64,000 nt of DNA from Dryocola clanedunensis_A (GTDB taxonomy: Bacteria; Pseudomonadota; Gammaproteobacteria; Enterobacterales; Enterobacteriaceae): assembly GCA_038405435.1 (NCBI GenBank), contig JBBYHZ010000002.1, one strand, 5' to 3'. A model generated the notes under the pieces. That model saw nothing but the letters and a program-made list of their open reading frames with translations. It was not told where the DNA came from and did no database searches. Below, piece by piece: positions 34,860 to 44,481 of this stretch. The position numbers and the translations under genes are program-made. How positions within the stretch are numbered: the first letter of the stretch is position 1; each line of letters begins with the position of its first letter.

Positions 34860-36836
34860 ATGCCATTTTTACACTCAGCCGGATCCCGCCTGTCGATTTT
34901 GACCGTTGCGGTACTCACCGCCCTGCCTGCCGCCGCAAAGGATGACCAGGTCACCGTGGTTGCCACGGGTAACCAGCGCAGCACGTTTGAAGCGCCGATG
35001 ATGGTCAGCGTGATTGAAGGCGATACCCCTGAGGGGCAGACCGCCTCTTCGGCAACGGACATGCTGCGCAAGGTTCCCGGCATAACGATATCCGGCAGCG
35101 GCCGCACCAACGGTCAGGACGTTTCCATGCGTGGCTATGACCGTCGCGGCGTGCTGATGCTGGTAGACGGCGTTCGTCAGGGTACCGACACCGGACACCT
35201 GAACAGCACGTTCATCGATCCGGCGCTGGTCAAACGTATTGAAATCGTCCGTGGCCCCGCCGCTCTGCTGTACGGCAGCGGCGCGCTGGGCGGCGTGATT
35301 TCTTATGAAACGGCAGACGCCAGCGATCTGCTTTTTGACGGCCAGAACAGCGGCTACCGCGTGTTTGGCACGGGTGCAACCGGCGATCGCAGCATTGGTA
35401 TGGGAGCCAGCGCCTTTGGCCGTACCGACGATCTGGACGGCGTGGTGGCGTGGTCCAGCCGCGACCGGGGGGATATCCGTCAGAGCGATGGCGAAACCGC
35501 GCCCAACGATGAAAATATCAGCAACTTTCTGACCAAAGGAACCTGGCGCATCGACCCGACCCAGTCCCTCTCCGGCTCTCTGCGCTATTACAATAACGAC
35601 GCGCTGGAGCCTAAGAATCCGCAAACCACCGATGCAACCGATTCGAACCCCATGGCGAACCGCTCGACCATCCAGCGTGACGCCCAGCTGAAATACCATC
35701 TTGGCCCGCAGGATAACGACTGGCTGAATGCAGACGCCACGGCATACTGGTCTGAAGCGCGTATCAATGCCCAGACGCCGACGGACGGCGGCGAATTCCG
35801 CAAGCAGACAACCAAAGGCGGCAAAGTTGAAAACCGCAGCCACCTGTTTACCGACAGCTTTGCCGCCCACCTGCTGACCTACGGCGGCGAATACTATCGC
35901 CAGGAGCAGCATCCGGGCGGCAATACCACCGGCTTCCCGCAGGCAAAAATCGACTTCAGCTCCGGCTGGATGCAGGACGAAATCACCCTGCGGGACATCC
36001 CGGTTTCCCTGCTTGCCGGTACGCGTTACGACAACTACAGCGGCAGCAGCGACGGCTACGACGACGTGAACGCCGATAAATGGTCTTCCCGCGGCGCGGT
36101 ATCTGTTACGCCGACCGACTGGCTGATGCTCTTTGGCTCCTACGCGCAGGCCTTCCGCGCGCCGACCATGGGCGAAATGTATAACGATGCCAAACACTTC
36201 TCTATTGGTTCGCGCTACACCAACTACTGGGTGCCAAACCCGAACCTGCGGCCGGAAACCAACGAAACCCAGGAGTACGGCTTCGGCCTGCGCTTTGACG
36301 ATCTGATGCTTGCCAACGACGGCATCGAGTTTAAAGCCAGCTACTTCGACACCAATGCCAAAGACTATATCTCCACCACCGTGGACTTCGCGAAGGCGAC
36401 CACCATGTCTTATAACGTCCCTGATGCCAAAATCTGGGGCTGGGACATGACGGCAAAATACACCAGCGACCTGTTCAGCCTGGATCTGGCCTACAACCGC
36501 ACCCGGGGTAAAGATCAGGACACCGGAGAATGGATCTCCAGCCTGAACCCGGACACCGTGACCAGCATCCTGGATATTCCGGTGGCGCAGAGCGGTTTCT
36601 CCGTAGGCTGGGTCGGCACCTTCGCAGAACGATCCACGCACATCAGCAGCAGCTACAGCGCGCAGCCCGGCTACGGCGTGAATGATTTCTACGTCAGCTA
36701 TCGCGGCCAGCAGGCGCTGCGCGGCCTGACAACGTCGCTGGTGTTCGGCAACGCCTTCGATAAAGAGTACTGGTCGCCGCAGGGCCTGCCGCAGGACGGC
36801 CGAAACGGTAAAATTTTCGTTAGTTATCAATGGTAA
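34860..36836 (+). CDS. hmuR: TonB-dependent heme/hemoglobin receptor
   Basis: A 658-residue outer-membrane receptor. A signal peptide (residues 1-~24, ...TALPAAA) precedes the TonB box DDQVTVVATG. The plug domain has VPGITISGSGRTNGQDVSMRG and EIVRGPAALLYGSGALGG. The barrel carries the heme-receptor motifs AFRAPTMGEMY and NPNLRPETNETQEYG, and ends in aromatic FVSYQW. It takes heme across the outer membrane. The ATG at 34860 has GGAG upstream; two upstream in-frame Met codons exist but precede the signal peptide poorly. Confidence 0.93.
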   Translation: MPFLHSAGSRLSILTVAVLTALPAAAKDDQVTVVATGNQRSTFEAPMMVSVIEGDTPEGQTASSATDMLRKVPGITISGSGRTNGQDVSMRGYDRRGVLMLVDGVRQGTDTGHLNSTFIDPALVKRIEIVRGPAALLYGSGALGGVISYETADASDLLFDGQNSGYRVFGTGATGDRSIGMGASAFGRTDDLDGVVAWSSRDRGDIRQSDGETAPNDENISNFLTKGTWRIDPTQSLSGSLRYYNNDALEPKNPQTTDATDSNPMANRSTIQRDAQLKYHLGPQDNDWLNADATAYWSEARINAQTPTDGGEFRKQTTKGGKVENRSHLFTDSFAAHLLTYGGEYYRQEQHPGGNTTGFPQAKIDFSSGWMQDEITLRDIPVSLLAGTRYDNYSGSSDGYDDVNADKWSSRGAVSVTPTDWLMLFGSYAQAFRAPTMGEMYNDAKHFSIGSRYTNYWVPNPNLRPETNETQEYGFGLRFDDLMLANDGIEFKASYFDTNAKDYISTTVDFAKATTMSYNVPDAKIWGWDMTAKYTSDLFSLDLAYNRTRGKDQDTGEWISSLNPDTVTSILDIPVAQSGFSVGWVGTFAERSTHISSSYSAQPGYGVNDFYVSYRGQQALRGLTTSLVFGNAFDKEYWSPQGLPQDGRNGKIFVSYQW

Positions 36837-36846
36837 GGAGTATCGC

Positions 36847-37878
36847 ATGACTCAACGTTATGAAGAATGGTTACGGCTGAAGCTGCAGCATCCGAAGAAA
36901 TATGCACGCGACATCGCAAAACTGATGAACATCAGCGAGGCAGAGTTAACCCATGCGCGGGTCGGGCATGATGCCTGGCGACTGAAAGGCGAAGCCCGCG
37001 AGATCTTGACAGCGCTGGAAAGCGTGGGGGAAACCAAATCTATCTGCCGCAATGAATATGCCGTTCACGAGCAGGTCGGGCGCTATGAGAACCAGCATCT
37101 TGAAGGCCATGCGGGCCTGGTGCTCAACCCACGCGCGCTGGATCTGCGTTTGTTCCTCAGCCAGTGGGCCAGCGCATTCCACGTTCGCGAGGCCACCGCC
37201 CGTGGCGAACGCCAGAGCATCCAGTTCTTCGATTATCAGGGCGATGCGCTGCTGAAGGTTTACACCACTGATAACACCGACTTCAGCGCCTGGGGCCAGG
37301 TACTGGCGACGTTTATCTTTGCAGCTAACCCGGCGCTGGCTTTACAGAAGGCAGAAGAAACCGTGATGACCCCGGCGACGGATGCAGCCCTGGTAGAAGC
37401 CGAATGGCGCAGCATGCGTGACGTTCACCAGTTCTTCGGCCTGCTCAAACGCCATCAGCTTACCCGCCAGCAGGCATTTCATCTGGTCGCCGACGACCTT
37501 GCGCGGCGGGTAGACAACAGCGCGCTGGAACAGCTTCTGGCGCTGGCGTTGCAGGACAAAAACGAGATCATGATTTTCGTCGGCAACCGCGGCGCGGTGC
37601 AGATTTTCACCGGCGTGGTGGAAAAGCTGGTGCCGATGGATAACTGGATCAACATCTTTAACCCAGCGTTCACCCTGCACCTTCTCGCAGACAGCATCGC
37701 GGAAAGCTGGGTGACACGCAAACCGAGTGGTGATGGTTTCGTGACCAGCCTGGAGCTGTTTGCCGCCGACGGCACGCAAATCGCTCAGCTTTACGGCCAG
37801 CGCACCGAAGGGCAACCGGAGCAGCAGCAGTGGCGCTCGCAGCTGGAAACGTTGACCAATAAAGGGCTTGCGGCATGA
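36847..37878 (+). CDS. hmuS: Hemin-degrading factor HmuS
   Basis: A 343-residue cytoplasmic protein of the HemS/ChuS/HmuS family, made of two similar halves. The conserved heme-binding N-terminal region is ARDIAKLMNISEAELTHARVGHDAWRL. ChuS/HmuS homologs bind or degrade heme after import. It begins 10 bases after the receptor gene and overlaps hmuT by four bases (ATGA). Confidence 0.94.
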   Translation: MTQRYEEWLRLKLQHPKKYARDIAKLMNISEAELTHARVGHDAWRLKGEAREILTALESVGETKSICRNEYAVHEQVGRYENQHLEGHAGLVLNPRALDLRLFLSQWASAFHVREATARGERQSIQFFDYQGDALLKVYTTDNTDFSAWGQVLATFIFAANPALALQKAEETVMTPATDAALVEAEWRSMRDVHQFFGLLKRHQLTRQQAFHLVADDLARRVDNSALEQLLALALQDKNEIMIFVGNRGAVQIFTGVVEKLVPMDNWINIFNPAFTLHLLADSIAESWVTRKPSGDGFVTSLELFAADGTQIAQLYGQRTEGQPEQQQWRSQLETLTNKGLAA

Positions 37879-38690
37879 AACGCTGGTTAGCCGCCCTGCT
37901 CGCGCTGCCCATGCTTGCCGGCGCGCAGGATCGCGTGGTCACCATTGGCGGCGACGTAACGGAAATCGCCTGGGCGCTGGGCGTGAAAAATGAGCTCGTA
38001 GCCCGTGACAGCACGAGTCTGCATCCCACGGAGGTTACCAGGCTGCCGGATGTGGGCTATATGCGCCAGCTTAACGCCGAAGGCATTCTCGCCATGCGGC
38101 CTACGCTCGTGCTGGCAAGCGCTCAGGCGAAGCCTTCACTGGCGCTGGAGCAGGTAGCGGCAAGTAAGGTGGAAGTGGTGACCATACCTGCGGAAAACTC
38201 GCTCAGCGGCATTGATGGAAAAATTTCTGCCGTGGCAAAAGCGCTGGGGAAAACGTCTCAGGGGGACGCACTGCGCAAACGGGTCAGCGATAAGCTTGCC
38301 TCTGTCCCAACGCAGCCGCTGCCGGTGAAAGTGCTGTTCATCATGAGCCACGGCGGCATGAGCGCCATGGCCGCTGGTCAGGAAACGGCCGCCGATTCCG
38401 CGATACGTGCAGCCGGGCTGCAGAATGCGATGCAGGGCTTCAAACGTTATCAGCCGCTTTCCCAGGAGGGCGTTATTGCCAGCCAGCCGGAACTGGTTCT
38501 GCTTACGGCGGACGGTGTCAGAACTCTTGGCGGGGAAAATAACGTGTGGGCGCTGCCAGGTCTGGCGCAAACCCCTGCCGGGAAGAGCCGCCAGCTTCTG
38601 GTAGTGGATGATATGGCGCTGCTGGGCTTCGGCCTGCAAACGCCGGACGCCATTGTCGCTCTGCGTAAAAAAGCGGAGCAGCTGCCGTGA
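37875..38690 (+). CDS. hmuT: Periplasmic heme-binding protein HmuT
   Basis: A 271-residue cluster-III substrate-binding protein. A signal peptide (MKRWLAALLALPMLAGA) precedes the mature start. Conserved regions are RVVTIGGDVTEIAWALG, LPDVGYMRQLNAEGILAMRPTLVLAS and the conserved Gln/Glu-rich second lobe. It carries heme to the HmuUV permease. Overlaps hmuS and hmuU by four bases each. Confidence 0.94.
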   Translation: MKRWLAALLALPMLAGAQDRVVTIGGDVTEIAWALGVKNELVARDSTSLHPTEVTRLPDVGYMRQLNAEGILAMRPTLVLASAQAKPSLALEQVAASKVEVVTIPAENSLSGIDGKISAVAKALGKTSQGDALRKRVSDKLASVPTQPLPVKVLFIMSHGGMSAMAAGQETAADSAIRAAGLQNAMQGFKRYQPLSQEGVIASQPELVLLTADGVRTLGGENNVWALPGLAQTPAGKSRQLLVVDDMALLGFGLQTPDAIVALRKKAEQLP

Positions 38691-39688
38691 CGCGCCGCCC
38701 TCTACCCTGTCAGGCACTCTGGGCTATGGGGCTGGCGTTAATTGTTCTGGCGCTGGCGGCTACAAATCTCGGGGCCATGCGGCTGTCGATTACGGTGCTG
38801 TGGCAGGCGCACGATGAAGCGCTTCGCCATATCTGGCTCAACATCCGGCTGCCGCGCGTGCTGCTGGCGGCGCTGGTCGGGGGCGCGCTGGCGCTTTCCG
38901 GCTGCGTTATGCAGGGTTTGTTCCGTAATCCGCTTGCGGATCCGGGGCTGCTTGGCATCAGCAGCGGTGCCGCACTTGCCGTTGGGCTGTCGGTTGTTGT
39001 ACCACTGGCCCTGCCTGCGGTTCTGGCGCTCTATGCGCCAATGCTGGCGGCTTTTGTCGGCAGCCTTGCCGTCACGCTGGCGATCTTCTTTCTCAGCCGC
39101 CAGGGCAATAACAGCCTGTCGCGTCTCCTTCTGGTTGGTATCGCCATTAACGCCCTGTGCGGCGCGGCGGTCGGCGTGCTTTCCTGGATAAGCAACGATG
39201 CCCAGCTTCGCCAGCTCTCGCTCTGGGGAATGGGCAGCCTTGGGCAGGCGCAGTGGTCAACGCTGCTGGCCACCGCCTCATTTATTCTTCCCGCCTCGCT
39301 GGGCATCGCTTTTCTCGCCGCCCGGCTTAACCTGCTGCAGCTGGGCGATGAAGAAGCCCACTATCTGGGCGTGGACGTGAAGCGTACCCAGCGACGGCTG
39401 CTGGTGCTCAGCGCCCTGCTGGTTGCGGCGGCGGTCGCGGTAAGCGGCGTTATCGGCTTCGTTGGTCTGGTGATCCCTCATCTTGTGCGCATGTGGCTGG
39501 GTGCCGATCACCGCTGGCTGATCCCCGGCTCGGTGCTGGCGGGTGCCATGCTATTGCTGGTCGCCGATACGCTCGCCCGCACCCTGGTCGCCCCTGCGGA
39601 AATGCCGGTCGGCCTGCTGACCAGCCTGCTGGGCGGCCCGTGGTTCCTGGCGCTGATATTTCGTCAACGGAGAGAGACAGATGGCTGA
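38687..39688 (+). CDS. hmuU: Heme ABC transporter permease HmuU
   Basis: A 333-residue FecCD-family permease with about ten transmembrane segments. Family motifs are RLPRVLLAALVGGALALSGC, GLFRNPLADPGLLGISSGA and GVIGFVGLVIPHLVRMWLG. It forms the heme channel with HmuV. It overlaps hmuV by eight bases. Confidence 0.95.
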   Translation: MTRRPLPCQALWAMGLALIVLALAATNLGAMRLSITVLWQAHDEALRHIWLNIRLPRVLLAALVGGALALSGCVMQGLFRNPLADPGLLGISSGAALAVGLSVVVPLALPAVLALYAPMLAAFVGSLAVTLAIFFLSRQGNNSLSRLLLVGIAINALCGAAVGVLSWISNDAQLRQLSLWGMGSLGQAQWSTLLATASFILPASLGIAFLAARLNLLQLGDEEAHYLGVDVKRTQRRLLVLSALLVAAAVAVSGVIGFVGLVIPHLVRMWLGADHRWLIPGSVLAGAMLLLVADTLARTLVAPAEMPVGLLTSLLGGPWFLALIFRQRRETDG

Positions 39689-40460
39689 CATTCTTCAGGC
39701 GCAGCGCATCTCGCTGCACGCCGCTGGCCGTAAGCTGCTGGATAACGTCAGCCTGACCCTGACGCCGGGCGAAGTTGTTGCGCTCATCGGGCCGAACGGC
39801 GCCGGGAAATCAACGTTGTTACGGGTGCTGACCGGCTACCAGCCGCCTGATGAGGGCGCAGTGATACTGGCGGGAAACCCTTTAGGAGAGTGGTGCAATG
39901 AAGCCTTGTCGCGCAGGCGAGCGGTGATGCGTCAGCGCAGCGGCATGGCCTTTAGCTGGACGGTGGAAGAAGTCATCGCCATGGGCCGCGCGCCCTGGCC
40001 TGCAGCACAGACTCCGGGCGTAGTAAAGGAAGTGATGGCGCTGACCGGCTGTGACGACCTGGCGGGACGGGATTTCTGTCAGCTTTCGGGGGGTGAGCAG
40101 CAGCGGGTTCAGCTGGCAAGGGCGCTCGCCCAGCTTTGGCATAACGGGCAGCCGCACGGCTGGCTGTTTCTGGATGAACCCACTTCCGCGCTGGACCTCT
40201 ACCACCAGCAGCATATTCTGCGCCTGTTGCGCAGGCTGGCGCTGACGGGGACGCTCTGCGTTTGCGTGGTGGTGCATGACCTGAATCAGGCGGCGCTGTG
40301 GGCGGATCGCATCGTACTGCTGCACGGCGGCAGGCTGGTTGCGGAGGGTACGCCGCAGGAGGTGCTCAATGAAACGACGCTTCAGCACTGGTATCAGGCC
40401 GAGCTAAAAGTGTTCAGCCATCCCGAGCATTCCGCACCGCAGGTCTGGCTGAAGCCGTGA
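39681..40460 (+). CDS. hmuV: Heme ABC transporter ATP-binding protein HmuV
   Basis: A 259-residue ABC ATPase. Walker A is GPNGAGKSTLL, the signature is LSGGEQQRVQLARALAQ, and Walker B is WLFLDEPTSALD followed by the H-loop VVHDLNQA. It powers HmuU. Last gene of the heme operon; a palindromic repeat follows. Confidence 0.95.
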   Translation: MADILQAQRISLHAAGRKLLDNVSLTLTPGEVVALIGPNGAGKSTLLRVLTGYQPPDEGAVILAGNPLGEWCNEALSRRRAVMRQRSGMAFSWTVEEVIAMGRAPWPAAQTPGVVKEVMALTGCDDLAGRDFCQLSGGEQQRVQLARALAQLWHNGQPHGWLFLDEPTSALDLYHQQHILRLLRRLALTGTLCVCVVVHDLNQAALWADRIVLLHGGRLVAEGTPQEVLNETTLQHWYQAELKVFSHPEHSAPQVWLKP

Positions 40461-40491
40461 TGCGTTATCCGCCTGGAGGCCAGTATTGAAA

Positions 40492-40517
40492 GGTGGATAA
40501 GCGAAGTGCCATCCACC
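40492..40517. repeat. Palindromic intergenic repeat
   Basis: GGTGGAT (40492-40498) pairs with ATCCACC (40511-40517) around AAGCGAAGTGCC. Same family as at 14444, 25430 and 34407. It separates the convergent genes hmuV and selO. Confidence 0.78.
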
Positions 40518-40543
40518 AAAAGTGACAAAAATGGGGAGAAACG

Positions 40544-41989
40544 CTAGCTTGAGCAGCTAACTTCCAGATGTTTACCCCAGTCCGGTGGACGCTGGGTTAA
40601 ATCCCCTTTATGGTCGGCAAACGGCTGGCTCAGCGCCTCATGCAGGCGGGCCACTTCGCTGATGTCCCCTGCCTCAGCGGCGCTGATTGCCCGCTGCGCC
40701 AGCCAGTTTCTCAGCACCACTGACGGGTTAGCTGAGTTCATCACCGCCTGTCTTTGCGCATCGCTCACCTGCTCAATCTGCAACCTTTCGCGATAGCGCG
40801 TAAACCAGCTGTCAAACGCTGCCCTGTCGATAAACTCATCCCGCAGCGGCGAGGCGGCGTCGTTTTGTTCAGTCTGGCTCAGCATACGAAACGTTCGGGT
40901 GTAGTCGCTGCGCTCTTTGCTCATCAGGGCAAACAGTTCGGTGAGCAAATCGTTATCGGCCTTCTCCTCGGTGAGGAAGCCCAGCTTCGCACGCATCTTA
41001 GCCCCAAACGTGCGCATCAACGCAAACTGATAGTGATCCAGCGTATCGTTCAGCACGTCCACATCAATAAACGGTGAAAGCGACTGCGCCAGACGCTGCA
41101 GATTCCACAGCCCCACGGCGGGCTGATTATCAAAGGCATAGCGGCCCTGATGATCCGAGTGGTTGCAGATTAAATCAGGCTGGTAGTCGTCGAGGAAGCC
41201 GTACGGTCCGTAGTCCATGGTCAGCCCAAGAATCGACATATTGTCGGTGTTCATCACGCCATGCGCAAAACCGACTGTCTGCCACTGGGCTATCGTGCTC
41301 GCCGTGCGCTCAACGACATCACGGAACCAAAGCGCGTAGCGTTCTGGCCGTTCCGCCAGCTGAGGCCAGTGGTGGGCAATGACGTAATCCGCCAGCTGCT
41401 GGACTTTTTGCGGCTCGCGTCGGTAGTAAAAATGCTCGAAATGACCGAAGCGCACGTGGCTTTCCGCTATACGCATCAGCATAGCGCCCTGTTCGGTCGT
41501 TTCGCGTCTTACCGGGGTTTCGCTGGTGACGATGGTCAGCGCGCGGGTTGTCGGGATCCCCAGCGCGTGCATCGCTTCGCTGGCCAGAAACTCGCGAATC
41601 GTTGAGCGTAAAACTGCCCGGCCGTCGCCCATACGGGAATACGGCGTGAGGCCAGCGCCTTTCATATGCCAGTCGAATTTGCGGCCGTCGGAGAGCTGTT
41701 GTTCACCCAATAGGATCCCTCGGCCGTCCCCCAGCTGCCCTGCCCAGACGCCAAACTGGTGTCCGCTATAGACCTGGGCTACGGGCTGCATGCCGGGAAG
41801 CAGCGTCTCACCGCTCCAGACGCCGGTATACGCCGCGTCAAACAGCTCGTCTCCCAGGCCAAGCTCGCTGGCAAGCTGGCGGTTGTGATAAAGCAAACGC
41901 GGGTTGCGCAGCGGCGTAGGGCTTAATTCGCTGTAAAAGCCGGCGAGCTCGTCGTGCCAGCTGTTTTTAAATACGGGGTTATCAGTCAT
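40544..41989 (-). CDS. selO: Protein adenylyltransferase SelO (YdiU)
   Basis: A 481-residue SelO-family pseudokinase that AMPylates proteins. Conserved parts are VYSGHQFGVWAGQLGDGRGILLGE, MGDGRAVLRSTIREFLASEAMHALGIPTTRAL and HGVMNTDNMSILGLTMDYGPYGFLD, which includes the DYG metal site. The C terminus ends SCSS, the redox Cys position found in bacterial SelO where eukaryotes use selenocysteine. Its role is linked to oxidative stress. Confidence 0.95.
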   Translation of the reverse strand: MTDNPVFKNSWHDELAGFYSELSPTPLRNPRLLYHNRQLASELGLGDELFDAAYTGVWSGETLLPGMQPVAQVYSGHQFGVWAGQLGDGRGILLGEQQLSDGRKFDWHMKGAGLTPYSRMGDGRAVLRSTIREFLASEAMHALGIPTTRALTIVTSETPVRRETTEQGAMLMRIAESHVRFGHFEHFYYRREPQKVQQLADYVIAHHWPQLAERPERYALWFRDVVERTASTIAQWQTVGFAHGVMNTDNMSILGLTMDYGPYGFLDDYQPDLICNHSDHQGRYAFDNQPAVGLWNLQRLAQSLSPFIDVDVLNDTLDHYQFALMRTFGAKMRAKLGFLTEEKADNDLLTELFALMSKERSDYTRTFRMLSQTEQNDAASPLRDEFIDRAAFDSWFTRYRERLQIEQVSDAQRQAVMNSANPSVVLRNWLAQRAISAAEAGDISEVARLHEALSQPFADHKGDLTQRPPDWGKHLEVSCSS

Positions 41990-42054
41990 GGATCCTCCTG
42001 ACTGATAGTGTAGTGGTTACGCCCGGAATAAAACACGGTCTGACTACAGGGTCT

Positions 42055-42771
42055 TTAGGGCCGCTGTATCAGTTCACTAAGCGAATCCGCCGGCACGGCA
42101 GGCCAGAGTCCGCCCTGCATGGCACTGAACCCCAGGGGAGCCGCTTTGTTAAGTGCGGCTTCATCATCAATGCCCGCAATTATCATGTCGCGACAGAAAG
42201 GCGACAGCTGAGAAAGTATGGCCAGCATAAACGGCGCGAAAGAGCGTGCATGCAGCTGTTTTTGAATAAATGCCCGGTCCAGCATTACGGCGGTAAACAG
42301 GCCATCGAGTATTGGCCTGGTCGTAATAACCCCCGCGCCAAAGTTAGCCAGCACCAGCGGGAACCGCCGGGAGAACGCGCGTAACTTTAAATTGTCGGCA
42401 CCGAGATTTAAATCATTAAAAGATTCGGTAATAGTAAACGCCAGAAAAGGCAGCTGGTCGATAAGGGTAATGAGTTCCGGGGTGTCCGGAATAGCATTAA
42501 CGATTTCTTCGCTTATATTTAGCCAGGTAACGAGTTGCTGAGCCTTAAAGAAATCTTGATAATTCACGAGCAATGATAATTTTTCGCGAAACAATTTTAG
42601 TTCTTGTTCAGGAGTAATATAAGGGGAAATGAGTTCCGTTGGAATACGGACGGGGGCGTCGACGCCGACAAAGTTAGTGATTAGCTCCACGCCAAAGAGC
42701 CGCCCTTCCGGCGTTCGCAGCGGCAGAAAATAAAACTGAGAGTGATAAACAATATCGAGAGTGACGTTCAT
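42055..42771 (-). CDS. ydiV: Degenerate EAL-domain anti-FlhDC factor YdiV
   Basis: A 238-residue degenerate EAL protein similar to E. coli YdiV (RflP, 237 aa). The EAL motif is replaced by VELIT, as in YdiV, so it should not cleave c-di-GMP. Conserved segments are FPLVLANFGAG, LDGLFTAVMLDRAFIQKQLHARSFAPF and the C-terminal GGLWPAVP. In E. coli and Salmonella the protein binds FlhD and blocks flagellar gene activation. The ATG at 42771 fits the family; the frame extends to 42834. Confidence 0.87.
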   Translation of the reverse strand: MNVTLDIVYHSQFYFLPLRTPEGRLFGVELITNFVGVDAPVRIPTELISPYITPEQELKLFREKLSLLVNYQDFFKAQQLVTWLNISEEIVNAIPDTPELITLIDQLPFLAFTITESFNDLNLGADNLKLRAFSRRFPLVLANFGAGVITTRPILDGLFTAVMLDRAFIQKQLHARSFAPFMLAILSQLSPFCRDMIIAGIDDEAALNKAAPLGFSAMQGGLWPAVPADSLSELIQRP

Positions 42772-42940
42772 GTTGCCAGCCGTGATTCTAAAAAGGCGGA
42801 CGACACCGTCGCGCGATGAACATCCAGTATCCACTGGATTGATTTTACATGGATTAAGGTCACTTGCTTCCCTGAAATACTTAAGATTATTCCTTTAAGA
42901 TTATATTCAGCTTATCCTGGATACCTCTTTAAGGCTAGTT

Positions 42941-43915
42941 TTACTGATTGCCCCGCACGGAATCACGGTGAACAATCTGCGGCAGGAAACTTTCTTTCTC
43001 ACAGTGCTCATTCAATAATTTCCGCGTCGCGTAGCGCGCCATTTCGCTAATCGGGAAATGGACGCTGGTTAATGCCGGACGAACAAACGGCGCGCGCTCC
43101 CCGCTGTCGTAGCAGATTAACGAGATATCCTGCGGGATGCGCAGCCCGCGTTCGTTAATCGCCAGCATCGCGCCAAGGGCCATCTCTTCATTACAACAAT
43201 AGATCGCCGTAGGCCTGGCTTCCTGAAGCAGAAGGGTTGTCTGCTGATGCCCGCTCGGCATGTCATAATCCCCCTCAAGCGTCGCGACAGGCTCCAGACC
43301 GGCGTTATGCATGGCGTCCAGAAAGCCCTGCCTGCGCAGCAGGCTGGAGGCCCGGCTGGTGGGGCCGTGCAGACAGGCAATTCTGGTATGCCCGCCGTTA
43401 ATAAAGACCTGGGTGGCCAGCTCGCTTGCGCTGCGGTGATCGAAGACCACACAGCGATCCTCAAGCCCTGCCACCTCGCGATCCAGAACCACAAATTTGC
43501 GCCCCTGCTCCGCAAGCTTCAGCAAAGCCTCATCTTCAAGGGCGCGAATATGCAGAACCAGCCCATCGCAGCGCAAATTATATAACCGCTGAATAGCTCC
43601 CAGCTCATTTTCGGCAGAACTACGCCCCTGTGTCACCAGCAGCTGCATACCGTGAAGCTCGGTTTCGCTCTGCACGGTATCCATCAGCGCGCCGAAGAAG
43701 CCGCCGCGATAATTGGTGGTGACCAGCCCGAGCGTATTACTCTGGCTGGAGGCCAGCGCGCGGGCGGCCGGATTAGGGGAATAGCCGAGTTCAGCAACAG
43801 CCGTTTCGACGATGAGGCGCGTCTGGGCCCTGACGTTAGTGTCACCATTCACCACCCGTGAAACGGTAGCGCGGGAAACCCCTGCGCGTGCGGCAACATC
43901 TTCCAGAGTAATCAT
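42941..43915 (-). CDS. LacI-family transcriptional regulator
   Basis: A 324-residue LacI/GalR repressor. The helix-turn-helix is ITLEDVAARAGVSRATVSRVVNG and the hinge helix PNPAARALASS. The periplasmic-binding-like effector domain includes TNYRGGFFGALMDTVQSE, CDGLVLHIRALED and ICYDSGERAPFVRPALTSV. It is closest in style to AscG-type regulators of beta-glucoside genes. It has no metabolic neighbour: ydiV and nlpC flank it, where E. coli has no such gene. A distant target such as the 25-29 kb glycosidase locus is possible but unproven. Confidence 0.88.
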   Translation of the reverse strand: MITLEDVAARAGVSRATVSRVVNGDTNVRAQTRLIVETAVAELGYSPNPAARALASSQSNTLGLVTTNYRGGFFGALMDTVQSETELHGMQLLVTQGRSSAENELGAIQRLYNLRCDGLVLHIRALEDEALLKLAEQGRKFVVLDREVAGLEDRCVVFDHRSASELATQVFINGGHTRIACLHGPTSRASSLLRRQGFLDAMHNAGLEPVATLEGDYDMPSGHQQTTLLLQEARPTAIYCCNEEMALGAMLAINERGLRIPQDISLICYDSGERAPFVRPALTSVHFPISEMARYATRKLLNEHCEKESFLPQIVHRDSVRGNQ

Positions 43916-43950
43916 CAGGCCCCTTTACACCAAATGTGCGACTCGCCGAA

Positions 43951-44412
43951 TCAGATGCGGCGGGCCTGCCAGAACTTTTTCCGCCAGTAGACGTTATCCA
44001 ATGAAGAGCGCATTACGCCCCGGCTGGTGGAGGCATGGATAAACTGATTGTCGGTGTCGTAGATGCCGACGTGCAGCCCGCTCTCTCCGGCTCCGGTTTT
44101 GAAGAAGACTAAATCGCCGGGCAGCAAATCACTTTTATCGATTTCCGTGCCTATTTCGGCCTGTGCGCTGGTTTCGCGCGGAAGCTGCAGGTCAAACTGG
44201 TCACGGAACGTGGTTAACACAAATCCTGAACAGTCGACGCCATGACGGCTCATCCCGCCGTATCGGTATGGCGTGCCTCGCCAGCCGCTTAGCTGGTCGT
44301 TGAGTTTTGCTATTACCGTTATTGAGTCTGAAAGTCGCCCATTCGGCGGCGGAGCGTGATGACTACACCCTGCGAGTATCAGACATGCCACTGCTATAAG
44401 CCATACGCGCAT
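43951..44412 (-). CDS. nlpC: NlpC/P60-family lipoprotein NlpC
   Basis: A 153-residue lipoprotein close to E. coli NlpC. The lipobox is LAGC with Cys16. The peptidase domain has the nucleophile Cys61 in GVDCSGFVLT and the His in GLHVGIYDT. Such enzymes are probably cysteine peptidases acting on peptidoglycan peptides. It is downstream of btuED on the same strand. Confidence 0.95.
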   Translation of the reverse strand: MRVWLIAVACLILAGCSHHAPPPNGRLSDSITVIAKLNDQLSGWRGTPYRYGGMSRHGVDCSGFVLTTFRDQFDLQLPRETSAQAEIGTEIDKSDLLPGDLVFFKTGAGESGLHVGIYDTDNQFIHASTSRGVMRSSLDNVYWRKKFWQARRI

Positions 44413-44481
44413 TTTTCAGGCTAATCCTAAGCGTTTATAATTGTCTGTAATTTAGCGCTTACCTATGAATTGATGCAAGTT

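Noticed and set aside
34875..36848. A 657-codon open frame on the minus strand opposite the heme receptor gene
   Set aside because: It mirrors hmuR, shows no protein family features and has odd composition; GC-rich codon usage of hmuR keeps the opposite frame open.
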